Origin: Ananas comosus
Taxonomy: Eukaryota; Streptophyta; Magnoliopsida; Poales; Bromeliaceae
NCBI RefSeq assembly: GCF_001540865.1
Contig: NC_033627.1
Coordinates: 940,432-1,004,431 of the forward strand
DNA: 64,000 nt
Direction of reading: 5' to 3'
Below the pieces are notes generated by a model. The model was not told the DNA's origin. It did no database searches and saw nothing but the letters and a program-made list of their open reading frames with translations. Positions 49,560-61,797 of the stretch are shown here, piece after piece. Every line of letters begins with the position of its first letter. The stretch's first letter is position 1. The position numbers were made by a program, and so were the translations under genes.

Positions 49560-50138
49560 AAGGAGGGAAATGCTCTGAATCCCGTAAATAAGTGCACTGT
49601 TGCTTATTAGTTGATAAGCCTTTGTAGTTTTATGAAGTGTGTGAAGGAATTAATTAGAGCTTTTACCTTATACATATCAGCACACAAATACTAACAGCCA
49701 GTAAATAAATTTATTAAATGTGGTCATTATTTATTAGCTCTGACTTGCCTCAACACAAAAGTAAAAACAGATATGTTAGTATTGCTAACCACATGTTGGG
49801 GAGTGGGGACCCATAATACTACTATCAAATGATTAATCATGTGCGTAGAGTGCCGTATAATACTACTATCTCGTTTACTTATACTTACTAAGACGTCCCA
49901 GTTATACTTAAGCAAAACTCTTTTTTTATTATTATTAATATTACCTTTTTTTCTGCAAAATCTTATGTGAAATGTAAAGTAAATCAATCTTATCCATAGG
50001 CATAGGATTGTTTAATAAAAATTTCAAAAAACACTTATCCATAATTGACTCGTCCAGACGCCGAGCAGCCAATAGAGTTGACTGGCTCGACATTGGCAGG
50101 GCATCTTGGAAATAAATAACCTTCCAAGGCGATACAGC

Positions 50139-50140
<2 letters not shown>
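49560..50140. other. Intergenic, no gene seen
   Basis: AT-rich spacer between divergent genes. No motif of note apart from the (TA)n that follows. Confidence 0.5.

Positions 50141-50178
<38 letters not shown>
50141..50178. repeat. (TA)n microsatellite serving as TATA region
   Basis: About 19 TA units lie 48-85 bases before the ATG at 50226. No other TATA box is visible, so the repeat probably acts as the TATA element (inference). Confidence 0.8.
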
Positions 50179-50185
<7 letters not shown>

Positions 50186-50225
50186 GCAAGCATATCAAGG
50201 GAAGAGCTAAAAGGAGGAGAGAGAG

Positions 50226-50435
50226 ATGTGTTACAAAGTAGATTGTAAGCGGTGCGGGAAGGTTACATGGGGAGGCTGTGGCAAGCATGCCGTCTCCGTC
50301 TACAACAGCACAGAGAAGGGGAAGCATTGCATGTGCCGATCATGGCCGGGCGTCGCCCTGCCCTCGCCCTCTGGCACCTCGTTGCCTTCAGGCTGTACTA
50401 CTCCAAGTCATTCTCTATCTTTTGTGACGGAGTAA
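50226..50435 (+). CDS. Small Cys-rich plant protein
   Basis: Intronless, 69 residues, starting MCYKVDCKRCGKVTWGGCGK and containing GKHCMCRSWPGV. Six or seven Cys residues in C-x-x-C and C-x-C spacing suggest metal binding. I recall a conserved plant and fungal family with the pattern M-C-Y-K-V-x-C-x-x-C-G-K-x-T/S-W-x-G-C-G-x-H ... G-x-H-C-x-C, with no known function. The C-terminal 20 residues (Ser/Pro-rich) are less conserved, from memory. There is no signal peptide. Start choice is clear, since the family begins at this MCYK. Confidence 0.85.
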   Translation: MCYKVDCKRCGKVTWGGCGKHAVSVYNSTEKGKHCMCRSWPGVALPSPSGTSLPSGCTTPSHSLSFVTE

Positions 50436-53400
50436 AATTTTGATCTCTTAATAACAAAATTAATGTTATCTTATTATTATTTCTAATTTTATTTCTCAAA
50501 ATCTATGTTTTGGTGCACGGTCTATCGTGATTATAATTTAACTAGTTTTAGTTTTCTTTTCATGATGACATGCGTGCGGATAAGACCAAAGCTTGACGAT
50601 GGAATGCCTAGGCCGCTTTGCTTAAAAGTGAGCAGGAAGTGGATTGCCAACGGAAATCTCTTCTATGTTATCTAGCTTTGAAGAACCTGATAATCCTTTT
50701 GCGGCAAATGAAGAACCTAATAATCCTTTTGCGGCAAAAAAGGGGCCTAATAATGTTTTCAATAAAGTTACTTTTTTGAGTCATAGAAAAATAAGAGATC
50801 CAGCTATTCTCAAGTGAAAAACAAGTCAATTTAAGTTGACGTTGTTGTTTAAATCCGAAGGGTATATTCCCAAGTTATGAAGACCTATTTGCAGTGTTTG
50901 CCAGTATTTTGAAATGTTTGCTAGTGCACCTTTATGCAATCATTAGCTTCTCTGATAAATGCGGGAAAAGGAAAGAAAAAAGAAACCTATCTTTTACATT
51001 GCTAATAGAATATAGAAAGGAGAGAAACAGTCAAATGAGCATGTACTCCAAGTAAAATGCCAACTTAAAAACATATTATATTAAGAGAGATAAACCTTGA
51101 CTCCAACAACAACATTTGCCTCAGATCAAAATGAATAAGATAATTCGTCTTCTGTCTAAGATAAGCTAAAGGGTGAGCTTCACAAAGTTATAAACGCACA
51201 TTTTTGGAAACAGGAAACTAGAATAGAATTATGAAGACGCTCATGCAAATTATTCGCATGGAACCATGATTAATTGTGTCTTTTTTATTGAGAGTGATCA
51301 GTAGCTGGTCTGAGAGGATGATCAGTCACACTGGGACTGATTTTTTATTGAGAGTGATAGCTTAAGCCACTCCAACATTATTACTAGTGCCACTTTTTCT
51401 AACTGGCAACTACCTTTCATACCTAAATCGTAATCAAGTGCGACACAAGGGCATAAATGCATGGTATAATTGTTGGATGCACACGGTTCTACTCTACTGA
51501 CACATCCATTTTGTGGCTATCCATTTAAGAGAATGTGGTGCATGCGTGCTGTACCACCAATTTGATACGGGTTAGTGTTTGGTTGAAAGATTTCTCTCCC
51601 CTTAAGTTTATTGTCACATTCTCATCCCTTTACCATAGAGAATTGCATAGAGAATCACTTTGTGCCTTACCATAAAAAAGGTCCTATTCTCATTGTTTTT
51701 GGTTCGAATAAAATCGTTAGTTGCACAATGGGTTACACTCTAGCCAGGGGGTCCAGATGTATTATGTCAATAATAAAAGCATCAAGTACCATATCTGCTG
51801 TTTTCGGGGCCCAATTACTAACTCATAAGAGTCTTGTTAATTAGAAAAATTTATCATATATACCCATCCCTATCTGCATAGCAACCATCCCGCATTGTAA
51901 CCACAAATAGTGGTCAAATTGAATTTTAAGAAGGCGACCTACGAATAGTTATTGAGGTTAAGGGTATTATGTGGGAATTCAAGTTCCACATGACATGAAG
52001 CTAAATATAGCCATATATTTGTTGCGTTCTAATTGGTCCCAGAGTACAACCTGTATAGAACTGTGGCATGGGCAGCATGAGCTGCTGCAAAGAGATAATG
52101 GAAACTCTGGCACTGTTCAAGAACCTCGACCCGTTTCTGTTCTGGGCCCAAACACCTAACCCATTATTAAGGAGACTAAATGCAGTTATAATGAGCTATA
52201 TGGACCACTCATGCATGGCAAAATGATGTGCATGAGACCATCATTGCATGAAAAAAACAGCATGAGGAGCACTTTAAGCAAGGAAGTTAACAGAACCAAG
52301 ATAAGAAAAATTACTGTTACCTCGGCCTCCTTTCTTTTCCCATATATGGTTTACTCTGCTCCATGGGTACCAATTCTGGAAACTGGAGAAGCGCCATCTA
52401 ATAGGTGAAATCTCACTGCATGCATAATGTAGTAGTAGGTTGAATTATAATGCATCATTTAGTTCATTGATAATAGAAAAAATAGCTTCTAAACTATTAG
52501 TTAATTTGTTTAGACGTGGGAAGAAAATCACGATTTGAGTCATGTTCAAATTTAAAAGTTCATTTCATCAAGCAGGTGATTTACTCAAAAGATTAGAGAA
52601 TATTGAAGCTAATACTGCATCCAATTGCAAGGCTATAATTATAAACAAAGCAATAAACCTCTGCGTTAAAAACTATGTAACACACTGTTTCCTTGAGGCT
52701 CTTTTTTTTTAAAAAAAAAATAATCAATTTCTACAGTTAGTCAGTGAAGTGCCTAGCAAGGAAGGGATCGCCTGGCTGATTTGGTGGGTAACTGAAGCTT
52801 TTCGTATATCATCTTACTTCACACCCACGACAGGTTCAGGTTGAAGGTTATATCACCCAGGGCCCAGCGCATGTTTTGGGAATTAAAGAGAGAAGAGTCT
52901 TTGACAACATTTAAATAAGAGAGCTAATAAAAGAACTCTTTGACTCTTTCTTTAATCCATATAGTTTAGCAGGGTTTTTCAAGGAAACTGTTGTTTTCTA
53001 AATAGTACTTGAGTAGGAGATCTGAAGTTTAAATATTTTGTAAGCTCATTTGTCTTTCTTGCTTTGTTATACTACAAAATCCACATACCACAGGCAATCT
53101 GATAAAATGCAGACAAGTTTAATCAATCCAGGTTAGCAAGTTAATTAGCATTTTGATTAAACGGAATAGTGCACTCTCTTGCTGTACAAGTATATAAAAT
53201 CAAAGGGACAAGTTAGCATGAATAGTCTCACGACCGGAAGGCACTGTGGGGTTATCCCAAGAAACTTAATGCTCCCACACAAGAGTGCTTCTAAACCTTA
53301 TATCCTTTTGCACCTACTTGAATGTCTCCATTTTGATAGGGACAAAATGACAGCTTGTAATTGTATTTTTGACGTACATATATGATAGTACTATATATTC

Positions 53401-53640
53401 TATATTATCATCCATTATTCATCTTCATATGGTCTCATTCATCCTACGAGAAACAATGTGGAGATTTATGGGGTATGGTAAAGTTACTGTAACACGAGAA
53501 AAAGGGCTTTTAATTACTGTCGCACAACTTTTAGCACTTACTGTACAAAGCAAAGAGTCAAAGCTGCAAGGATAAAGATATTTTAAATAACTTTAATTTG
53601 AAATGGAATTCTATAATTGGGAGATATAGAGATACATGCC
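50436..53640. other. Intergenic, AT-rich, no gene seen
   Basis: Over 3 kb without a supported gene. A 24-base direct repeat (GAAGAACCTAATAATCC type) lies near 50680-50740. Short frames at 51611, 51971, 52211 and 53179 lack motifs. Confidence 0.55.
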
Positions 53641-54492
53641 TCATCTCTTCATGCATTCCGGCTGTTCCCTCCCGTTGAAGTTTCAGGCTTTCAGTCACCG
53701 CTTTCTTAATGCTGTCGCCGACTCGCGGGTTCTCCACACCCAACTTGTATGAAATAGCTATAATAGAAGCATGCGGCATTATCCAATTGGTTGCACTAAT
53801 TTTGAAAAGCAAATTGAATCACACATCTGGTCGTGATTTTAGAGACTTTACTAATTTAGATCTAGTTTAAAACCGTGTACTTCATACTTATCCGCTTCAG
53901 TGATTAAGAAGTATCTAGAACATTTGGAAGTGGATTAGAAAATTTTCTTTTGGAAAACTTTAAATTTATGACAGAAACTGCCGCGGGATAGGGATGATGA
54001 CTATTCTCACTGTCATCTAAAATATTAGAAACAACATTTAAAATAAAATTTTAATTTTTCTTATGCATTCAAAAATGTACATTTGAATAACATATTCTCA
54101 AATTTGACATACTCACATGCTAGCCTATACAGCCTGGGTTGCAGAGGATCCGTTGACCTTTAATGCGCAACAGCAATGGTGGATGAGCATTGATGAGCCC
54201 TGAATTGTCTGCAAAAGTCTCATGACGTTCAACAGATAAATTAGAAAAGGAGAAAAAAAAACAAACTGAAACCAAAAAAATAATAGAAAATAAGCAATTA
54301 GGTACCAGAAATACAATAATGAGAATGATGCTAATTTCCAAAAATAGATCGAAATAACTCGTCCGAGATAAAGAAAAAATAAAATAAAAAAAAGCCAGTT
54401 GGCAAGCACAAAATAAAATCACCATGCCCAGTGCAGCAGTGCTTTTCATCCTTTTGAGTGAGAATCTCACTTCTCAGGTTATTAAGCAAAGC
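53641..54492 (-). pseudogene. Exon-like pieces of an unidentified gene
   Basis: Three minus-strand segments have plausible splice sites and compatible phases. 54423-54492 reads LNNLRSEILTQKDEKHCC. About 54131-54210 reads SGLINAHPPLLLRIKGQR. About 53641-53788 reads SYKLGVENPRVGDSIKKAV and on to EEMRH. I do not recognise the family. No start codon exon, no stop and no continuation downstream is seen, so it may be a gene fragment left by duplication, or a real gene whose other exons I missed. Donors GTATAG and GTATCT are weak. Confidence 0.35.
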
Positions 54493-54843
54493 CTGCATCA
54501 CAACAGCAGGAGAGGATTATTAAACAAATAATTTACACAGAATTAAATTAAACCCAGTAACTACTTTTGAGAACAATATGGTTGGACCGCTCTTTGTCCC
54601 TTCTCCCCTGTTGGGAATCACCCCCTCCGACCTAAAAAACGGTTTCTTTTCTTGTTCGTCGACTCCCACCAAACGGATTCTTTTCTTTCCTCTGTATGGG
54701 TTTTATCGATCGATCGAGTTCGAGATTAGGACCTCCACTGCTTCGTTGTGCTAAGTAGGGAAATATCATGTGGTGGTAGGAGTGTTTATGGGTTGTAGAG
54801 AACTTTGAAAGAAGCTAAGGGTTAGGTTTCTGGTGGGAAAAGA

Positions 54844-57106
54844 ATGGCGCTGGAGAAGCTCAGCTCGAAAGGCCAAGCATGGTGAGCTCTCTATTTCTCT
54901 CGTAGTTTGTATGCTATTTTCGTTTCCCTTTTTTGCTGATCTGTGTCTGTGGATTAACCTATGTTTTGGTGTAGGTTTTGCACTACGGGATTGCCCAGCG
55001 ATGTGGTGATTGAAGTGGGGGAGATGAGTTTTCACCTCCACAAGGTGATCTACAGTTCGAATCCGCTGCGAATTTTCTCCCCATTTTGGGATTTCTCTTT
55101 TCCAATGCCTCTTCTTTTCTTATAGTTCCCGTTGATGTCGAAGAGCAAGAAGCTTCACCAGATGATAACGGAACGTGAAAAAAACCCTAGGGTTCGAAAA
55201 GGAGCTAGCAAAGAGGGAGAAGAAGAGGGAGAGATCGAGGAGGAGGAGGAGGAGGAGGAGGAAGAAGAAGAAGAAGAAGAAGAGGGCTTACACTGCATCT
55301 CGCTCCCCGATTTCCCTGGCGGTTCCGAGATCTTCGAGGCCGCGGCGAAGTTCTGCTACGGCGTGAAGGTCGAGATCACGGCGTGGAGCGCCGTTCCCCT
55401 CCGCTGCGCCGCTGAGTACCTCGAGATGACCGAGGAGTTCGCCGAGGACAACCTCGACTCCCGCACCGAGCGGTTCCTCGCCCAATCCGTGCTCCGGAGC
55501 ATCAAAGACTCGATCAGAGCCCTCAAATCCTGCGAGGACGTCTCCCCCCTCGCCGAGGACCTCGGCCTCGCGCAGCGGTGCATCGACTCTATCGCCGCGC
55601 GCGCCGGATCCTCTGATCTCAGCTCCCTCTTCGGGTGGCCGATCACGGAGGGCGCTGTCGCCGCTGGCGAGGGAGAGACGAAGATCCCTAGCTCCGCCGC
55701 TGCGCTGTGGAACGGGATCGGCCGCAAGAGTGGGATCCGATCCTCCGCTGCCGCCGTGGACTCCTGGTTCGAGGACCTCGCGATCCTGAGCCTCCCCACC
55801 TACAAGCGCGTTATCTCCGCCATGAGAGCCCGGGATCTGAGCTCCGAGGTAATCGAGGGATCGCTCATCACCTACGCGAGGCGATCCATCCCCGGCCTCT
55901 CTCGATCGAGCCGCCGCCGCCACTCCTCCGCCCCATTAGCTTCCGAGCCCGAGCAACGGGAGCTTCTAGAAACCGTGGTCTCGAACCTCCCCCCAGAGAA
56001 AACCACGGGGCTCACAACCACCCGCTTCCTCTTCGGCCTCCTCCGAACCGTTAATATACTCCGAGCCTCCGAAGCTTCTAGAACCGCCCTGGAGCGGAAG
56101 ATCGCGTCGCAGCTGGAACAAGCCACGCTCGACGATCTTTTGATGCCGAGTTATTCGTACCTCGTCGAGACGCTGTACGACGTGGACTGCGTGGAGCGGA
56201 TCCTTCACTATTTCCTAGAGAACCTGGGCGAAAGTTCGGCGATTACAGCGGTCGAGGAGGAGGTGGGCGCGGGGGAAGCGGGGGTGAGGGCACCGCCCGG
56301 TAACATTAATCGCCCGCTACAAATCGTGGGGAAATTGATCGACGCGTACCTCTCGGAAATCGCGTCGGACGCGAACCTGAAGCCGGATAAGTTCTGCGAC
56401 CTCGCTCTGGCTCTACCGGACCACGCGCGCGTGTTCGACGACGGGCTCTACCGTGCAGTCGATATCTATCTGAAGGTACGGTGATCAACGGTTGCATTTT
56501 AGGAAGCGTTTTGTTTGCATTGTCGTTATGGTTGAAAACTTTAACGGTGCATTTGGGGTGTGTGTTGATTAGGCGCACCCGGGGTTGACGGAGGAGGAGA
56601 AGGAGAAAGTGAGCGGCGTGATTGATTGCCAGAAGCTGACATTGGAGGCGTGCACCCACGCGGCGCAGAACGAGCGCCTGCCGCTGCGTGCGGTGGTGCA
56701 GGTGCTGTTCTTCGAGCAGCTGCAGCTGCGGCGGGCGATTGCGGGGACAATCCTTGCGGCGGAGGATGCAGCGCCCGCAGAGGTGGTTGAGGAGGAGGTG
56801 GGCCCCGCAGCGAGGAGGGAGGGGGACACGTGGCGGGCGGCGGTGAGAGAGAACCAGGTGCTGAGGCTGGATATGGATAGCATGAGGAGCAGAGTGCACG
56901 AGCTGGAGCGCGAGTGCTCGAGCATGAGGAAGGCCATCGAGAAGATAGATCCGCGGCGAGCCGAACGAACGGTGGAGCGGCCGCAGGGGAGCTGGGGCTC
57001 GCTCGTGGCGCGGCGGATCGGGTGCAGGTTCCCGACACAGGTGTGCGACTCACACCAGCGGACCGTGGTGGCGCCGCAGAAGCCTCGGATCGAGCAGAGC
57101 CCTTAG
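54844..57106 (+). CDS. BTB/POZ-NPH3 domain protein
   Basis: NRL (NPH3/RPT2-like) proteins are adaptors of CUL3 ubiquitin ligases, best known in phototropin and auxin-transport signalling at the plasma membrane. Four exons join in phase: 54844-54881, 54975-55044, 55126-56475 and 56573-57106, giving 663 residues. The BTB domain starts at [19 protein letters not shown] and continues through FPLMSKSKK. It is interrupted by an acidic run of about 20 Glu (55237-55283), then resumes at [16 protein letters not shown]. The NPH3 domain includes [17 protein letters not shown] and ends with [20 protein letters not shown] and [19 protein letters not shown] coiled-coil stretch and basic tail ([14 protein letters not shown]) follow. 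Length fits the family. The exact paralogue is not clear to me. Confidence 0.93.
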
Positions 57107-57672
57107 AATTCCCCATCCTCATGGATTTGAATGCTTCAATTCGATTTTTTTTTTCTTCTTTAGTTTTTTGAAAAATTTTAGAATTGTTTTCATGTTTAAA
57201 TTCCAATTCACGCGGAAAAAATGAATTAATTACGAAGCAAGTTGAAAAGGTTATCCCTGTCTGGTTGTTCATGGGAATGTTCATTGGAACACGGTTCAGC
57301 AAATAATTTGGTGGCGTTGGCACGAAAGCAAAGCTGCTTTTAGCACATTCAAGTCATTTTGCCTCTTCTCACGAAAACCGCCAAGGAAAGCATGAATGAG
57401 AAGAACAACGGATTGATGATTAATAAAGCGGAAACCTCATTAATGATGAAAGTACCCAAAAATCATCATTCTGTTTAGTGATAAAAATGACCCCCAGTCT
57501 GGATGTTCTCAATCATCAGGACGGTTGTTTGCAAGAAAAGGAATTGATTGAAAAGAAGAAAAAGAATGGTCTGGCGAATAAATTACTAATGCAGCATCAC
57601 ACGCTCAATTTTAGTACGGAAGGATGATTATCTAAATAGAACAGAAACACAGTTATCAGTTCAATACATACG
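57107..57672. other. Spacer between convergent genes
   Basis: Contains the 3' UTRs of the NPH3 and DYW genes. A TGATGA-rich stretch at 57410-57460 has no matching D box. Confidence 0.5.
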
Positions 57673-58587
57673 TCACCAATAATCCCCACAAGAACACACC
57701 CCATCTCTGAAGTGGTGGAACCTCTTGTTATCCCTGACAATGATCTCCCTCTCCACCGCCTTGGATATGAACTTGACTGCATTGTGGCAGTCGCCACATA
57801 TCCTGAGATTCTTCATGATCCTCAATGTGGTCCCCGGAGGCGTGCTAATAAGCCCGTATGCGATCGCGAGCCTCTCGCTGTGATACATCAGCGCCTTCTC
57901 TTTCGCCTCCTCGTCAATATCATGCAGAACATACTTCGTGTCCGGCACGTACCCTATCGCTCGTATCTCCCTGTGCAACTCCCTCACCTTCTCATATGCC
58001 TCTCTCCTCTTTGGATCCACTTCGCCTTTAGCCGCCGTTCTCTGAGTTGGCTTTAGTTTAGAAGAGACTTTCGTACGATTTGGCTGTGGCTGTTGCGGCA
58101 TTTCGTCGAACAGGAGGCGGGCATCTTCAATGCTTCCCAGTTTACAGTACACAGAAGCTAAACTACTGAGAACTAGCTTAGAATTTGTCAATTGGGATCT
58201 CGACACGAGCTTGTGGGCTTCTCTTACGAAGGCCAAAGAATGGGTTTCAACGCAGGCTTGTAGCAGAAGAGGTAGAATGGCTACGTGGGTCGGAGAACCT
58301 TCTTTCTCCATTTGCTCTGCTAGTCGAAGGGCTTCTTTTGCATTCCCTTCATTGCATAGTCTTTCTAATTCATGCATAAGATGTTTTGTTCCATCAACGC
58401 GAGATATCTTTCGCGGAGAATTTTGGGCAATGGAGATGGAATTTGTATTAGATGGAGATGGGATCTTATGCTGTGGAGTAGAGTTGTTTATGAAGAAGGG
58501 GCCGCAGAAACGACGAGCTTTGGAATTGCCTTTCCCGGCGGTTGAAATGAAGCGCGGATGCGCAGCTGCTGCGGCACTTGACAACAT
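57673..58587 (-). CDS. Short PPR-DYW RNA-editing type protein
   Basis: Intronless, 304 residues. A basic Ser-rich N-terminus suggests an organelle transit peptide. About three degenerate PPR-like repeats (66-165) include [18 protein letters not shown] and [15 protein letters not shown]. The DYW deaminase domain fills the C-terminus: PG-type box GYVPDT (212-217), HSE (236-238), CGDC (264-267), CSC (298-300) and the final DYW. The HSE/CxxC set is the zinc and catalytic centre for C-to-U editing. The PPR tract is far too short to choose an RNA site alone. Similar short proteins (MEF8- or DYW1-type in Arabidopsis) act with PPR partners; a partner is inferred here. The start ATG (58587) is the first in a long frame. 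Confidence 0.92.
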   Translation of the reverse strand: MLSSAAAAAHPRFISTAGKGNSKARRFCGPFFINNSTPQHKIPSPSNTNSISIAQNSPRKISRVDGTKHLMHELERLCNEGNAKEALRLAEQMEKEGSPTHVAILPLLLQACVETHSLAFVREAHKLVSRSQLTNSKLVLSSLASVYCKLGSIEDARLLFDEMPQQPQPNRTKVSSKLKPTQRTAAKGEVDPKRREAYEKVRELHREIRAIGYVPDTKYVLHDIDEEAKEKALMYHSERLAIAYGLISTPPGTTLRIMKNLRICGDCHNAVKFISKAVEREIIVRDNKRFHHFRDGVCSCGDYW

Positions 58588-59493
58588 GTTAGTGCAGAGG
58601 GATGAAGAAAGAGAGGGAAGCTATACGAAACTCTCTAACTCGAATTATCCCAAAGACGTGCGTAGACAATGACTTCCACGTGCTAGTACACCTGCCTCGA
58701 GGATAAAATGAGATCCTGTACAGTATTGGGTTCCTCTGAAATGGTCGGTTTACATATGTGTACTAAAATCCGCTTCTGAATATAAAAACTCAAGAGTCAA
58801 GAGCCGGATAGCAAAATTATAATACAAATATGATATAGTTTCGAATTCAGAGTCGAGTCATAATATCCCATATATATATTTTCACTCCTAATTTGGATAG
58901 AATAGATTGAAGCAGATTTTGTTCAAATCTCAAACTGTCTCCATCACAAAATAGTTGTTCCATATCTGCGTAACTATTCATTATTATTCTCATTAAATTG
59001 TTGATTATCTGCCGCTGATAGCAAAAGATTCTTGCGGTCCAGTCCAGCTGTCATTTCTTTACTGGACAAGGCACAGCCACGTAGCGCATTTTTCTTAAAA
59101 ATTCTATTCTAAACAACACCGCTAATAATAATGGTAAAATAATAACAACAATAATAATAATCATCCACGCCTTTCCAGTAGAGCCCCGAAGAGCAGGCCG
59201 GAGCGAGTAAAAGGGGTGCCGAAACGAAGCCTGCGGGGGTGGGGCAGAGTGGCGACAACGTCCCTGTCATCTCCTCCCACCATACGTAACTCCACGTGTC
59301 CATTGGCTAGCAGGAAAAGTCCAGAGCTATTCCAAAACTCTTCTCTCTCTCTCTTCCACCTCTCTCACCACCGCCCACTTCGTTGAATCGTTGTCCCCCT
59401 TCTCACTCCCCCGTTCTTTTATAAATGCTTTTAAATCCTCCCTTCTAAGCAAAATTCATTAGTCTACATACATCATCATCTTCTTCTTCGTAA

Positions 59494-59498
<5 letters not shown>
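58588..59498. other. Intergenic and COR413 promoter
   Basis: Head-to-head spacer between the DYW and COR413 genes. TATAAAT at 59420-59426 lies 118 bases before the COR413 ATG. An AATAATAAT-type run sits near 59125-59162. Confidence 0.55.

Positions 59499-59531
<33 letters not shown>
59499..59531 (+). repeat. (GA)n in COR413 5' UTR
   Basis: About 16 GA units just before the start codon, downstream of the TATA box, so probably transcribed in the leader. Confidence 0.85.
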
Positions 59532-59533
<2 letters not shown>

Positions 59534-59543
59534 TTTGGGACAG

Positions 59544-61797
59544 ATGGGGAAGATGGCGTACTTGGCGATGGAGTCGGATCAGGTGTACGGCGATCTGATC
59601 GAGTCGGATCTCAAGGAGATCGGCGTCGCCGCGCGGAGGCTCGCTAACCACGCTTTCCGCCTCGGCAGCGGCCTCGGCTTCGGCACCACCTTCCTCAAAT
59701 TCCTCGCCTCCTTCGCCGCAATGTGAGCTCAAACAATCCTTCCCTCCTCCTCATCCCTTAATTATTATTATTATTATCATTATTTTGCTAACTGCAATTT
59801 GTTTGTGTTAAAAAAGTATAAAGAGTGTGTTTTCTAAGATATCTATAGAAAGTTTCTCGCAAAAGATTGTTGAACTTCTTTTGGGATCTTATATTGAGCA
59901 GTACCTTTCTGTCCCTTTCTGAAGGAGCTTTTTAGGATCTTACTTTCTAACGCATCGTGATGGAAGAAGTGTTGAAGAAAATTTATCTTTGCTACCATTT
60001 GGTTCGGCATATAATGAAAACAGTTTTTCAGGCATGTTTGTTTGGGGGGGAAACAAAAAGCTTTTTTTTTTTTTTTTTTTTTGAGTGAAAGGTAGCATGC
60101 TAACCATTTCGTTTATTTCATTTAGAAATAAACTTAGCTGAAAATGTTAATAAACTATGATTCGAACTTTGATCTCGGATACCAACCACCAAATCCTTTG
60201 CCACTTGCGCTAGAAACGGTCGGTAAAAACAAAAAGCTTGTTAGTTGAACAGATGACTGAGCTGTTGGGGTTTTTTGTGACTGCAGATACCTCTTGATAT
60301 TGGATCGGACGAACTGGAGGACGAACATGCTGACTGGTCTTTTAATTCCTTACATTTTCTTCACCCTTCCCTCAGTACTCTTCTCTTTCTTTAGGTAATT
60401 GCTTATTTTCTAATCGTAAATCCTCATTTTCTTCAGTAACTCCATGTTTAGATACTCTTGTATATGATTCTCCCTGCATATTGGTCAGCGCGATCTATAC
60501 GATGTTTTGCAGTTTCGTTTAGCGGGAAAAAATAACTCTAGATCATTTTTACTACCCTGAAACATCTTATAGTAGGATAAATGTATAAATGAGTATCTAA
60601 CAAACAAAGGAGAAAGAACATGTGATGCATACATAAGCATTTGGAAAGTAATTAGTCATTGGATCATCAAATTACATGTGGTTTGTGGTTGACCCTAGTT
60701 AGAAGATAGATCATGTTTCAGTAACTTCGAAGCAGATGAGAAGATACTTGGTGATTATTACTTGTTGGCTATGTAAATTTCATTTTTGTTGTGATTATGC
60801 CCTAATTATTTTTGAATAATGCAGAGGGGAGGTTGGGAAATGGATTGCATTAATTGTTGTTGTACTGCGACTCTTCTTTCCTCGGCACTTCCCAGGTATG
60901 GTTTGGATTCCTGGCCAGCTTGATAAACAACTTTCCTATTCCTATTATTCACCATGAATGCTAAATGTCTAGCTTGATAAAGAACTCTCGTATTATGCAC
61001 CAATAATGCTAAATAAATAGACAAATGCTATATCTTACGATTTTAACCAATAACCTGTTTCAGTTAACGCAACAATCATTGTCTTAAAGAGCCAATGTCA
61101 GTGGTTATCCCTAAATCCTGGTCCAGGAACACTTTCCCTTATCATTTATCATCGTAGCTTAAGCTTTGTTTTATTTTTTTCTTTTCCTTTTCAAACCTGG
61201 ATCGTAAGAAGGAAGTTTCTGAAGCTGCAGTTTTTTTTTTCTTTTTTCTCGTCCTACAGTTCTGAACGTTCTTTAAATTTGATGATGATTAGAATGATGG
61301 TGAGCAAATGCATGTATTCTTTTTCTCTAGTTCAGCAAGGTCATCATCGTATTGAGTTTATTGCATTTAGCCTAACCTGAATCACATGTTCACCATCTTG
61401 TGACTATTGCATAGATGCACAGACTACTGTAGTTAAGAAAATGTCTGAACAAAACAAAATAAAAATCCATGTTAATTTAATCGACACAATAGAACAGTAT
61501 GCAACTCGATTGTGACTAACATGAATATTATGTTGTGGAGTAGATTGGTTGGAGATGCCCGGTGCACTGATCCTTCTTCTTGTGGTCGCCCCCAACTTCT
61601 TTGCCCACACTATTCGCGACCACTTGGTCGGCGTTTTCATATGCTTGTTCATCGGCTGCTACCTCCTTCAAGAGCACATCCGGGCCTCTGGCGGCTTCAG
61701 AAATGCATTCACAAAGAGTCATGGCGTGTCAAACACTATTGGTATCATCCTCCTGTTCGCGTACCCTGTTTGGCGCTTGGTGCTGTATTTCCTTTAA
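59544..61797 (+). CDS. COR413 plasma-membrane protein
   Basis: COR413-PM proteins are cold- and ABA-responsive multi-pass membrane proteins of uncertain biochemical role. Four exons join in phase: 59544-59722, 60287-60394, 60825-60895 and 61544-61797, giving 203 residues. The start MGKMAYLAMESD fits the family. Membrane segments and landmarks include LGFGTTFLKFLASFAA, YLLILDRTNWRTNMLTGL, GEVGKWIALIVVVLRLFF, LEMPGALILLLVVAPNFF, YLLQEHIRASGGFRNAF and the C-terminal IGIILLFAYPVWRLVLYFL. Length matches the family. Lack of an obvious transit peptide favours the plasma-membrane rather than the chloroplast type. A reverse SINE lies in intron 1. Confidence 0.95.
60064..60226 (-). mobile_element. SINE in COR413 intron 1
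   Basis: Reverse-strand copy: T-run, GAGTGAAAGGTAGCATGC, AATAAACTTAGCTGAAAATG, and box A end CACTTGCGCTAGAAACGG. A perfect 13-bp duplication AAACAAAAAGCTT flanks it (60051-60063 and 60227-60239). Confidence 0.9.

Noticed and set aside
49941..50327. 128-residue minus-strand frame
   Set aside because: Translates the (TA)n tract as an Ile/Tyr run and overlaps the conserved Cys-rich gene; it is a shadow.
55288..55923. 211-residue minus frame in the NPH3 exon
   Set aside because: Shadow of the NPH3 coding exon.
57405..57475. TGATGA-rich stretch as a C/D snoRNA
   Set aside because: Two C-like boxes but no CTGA at a suitable place and no closing stem.
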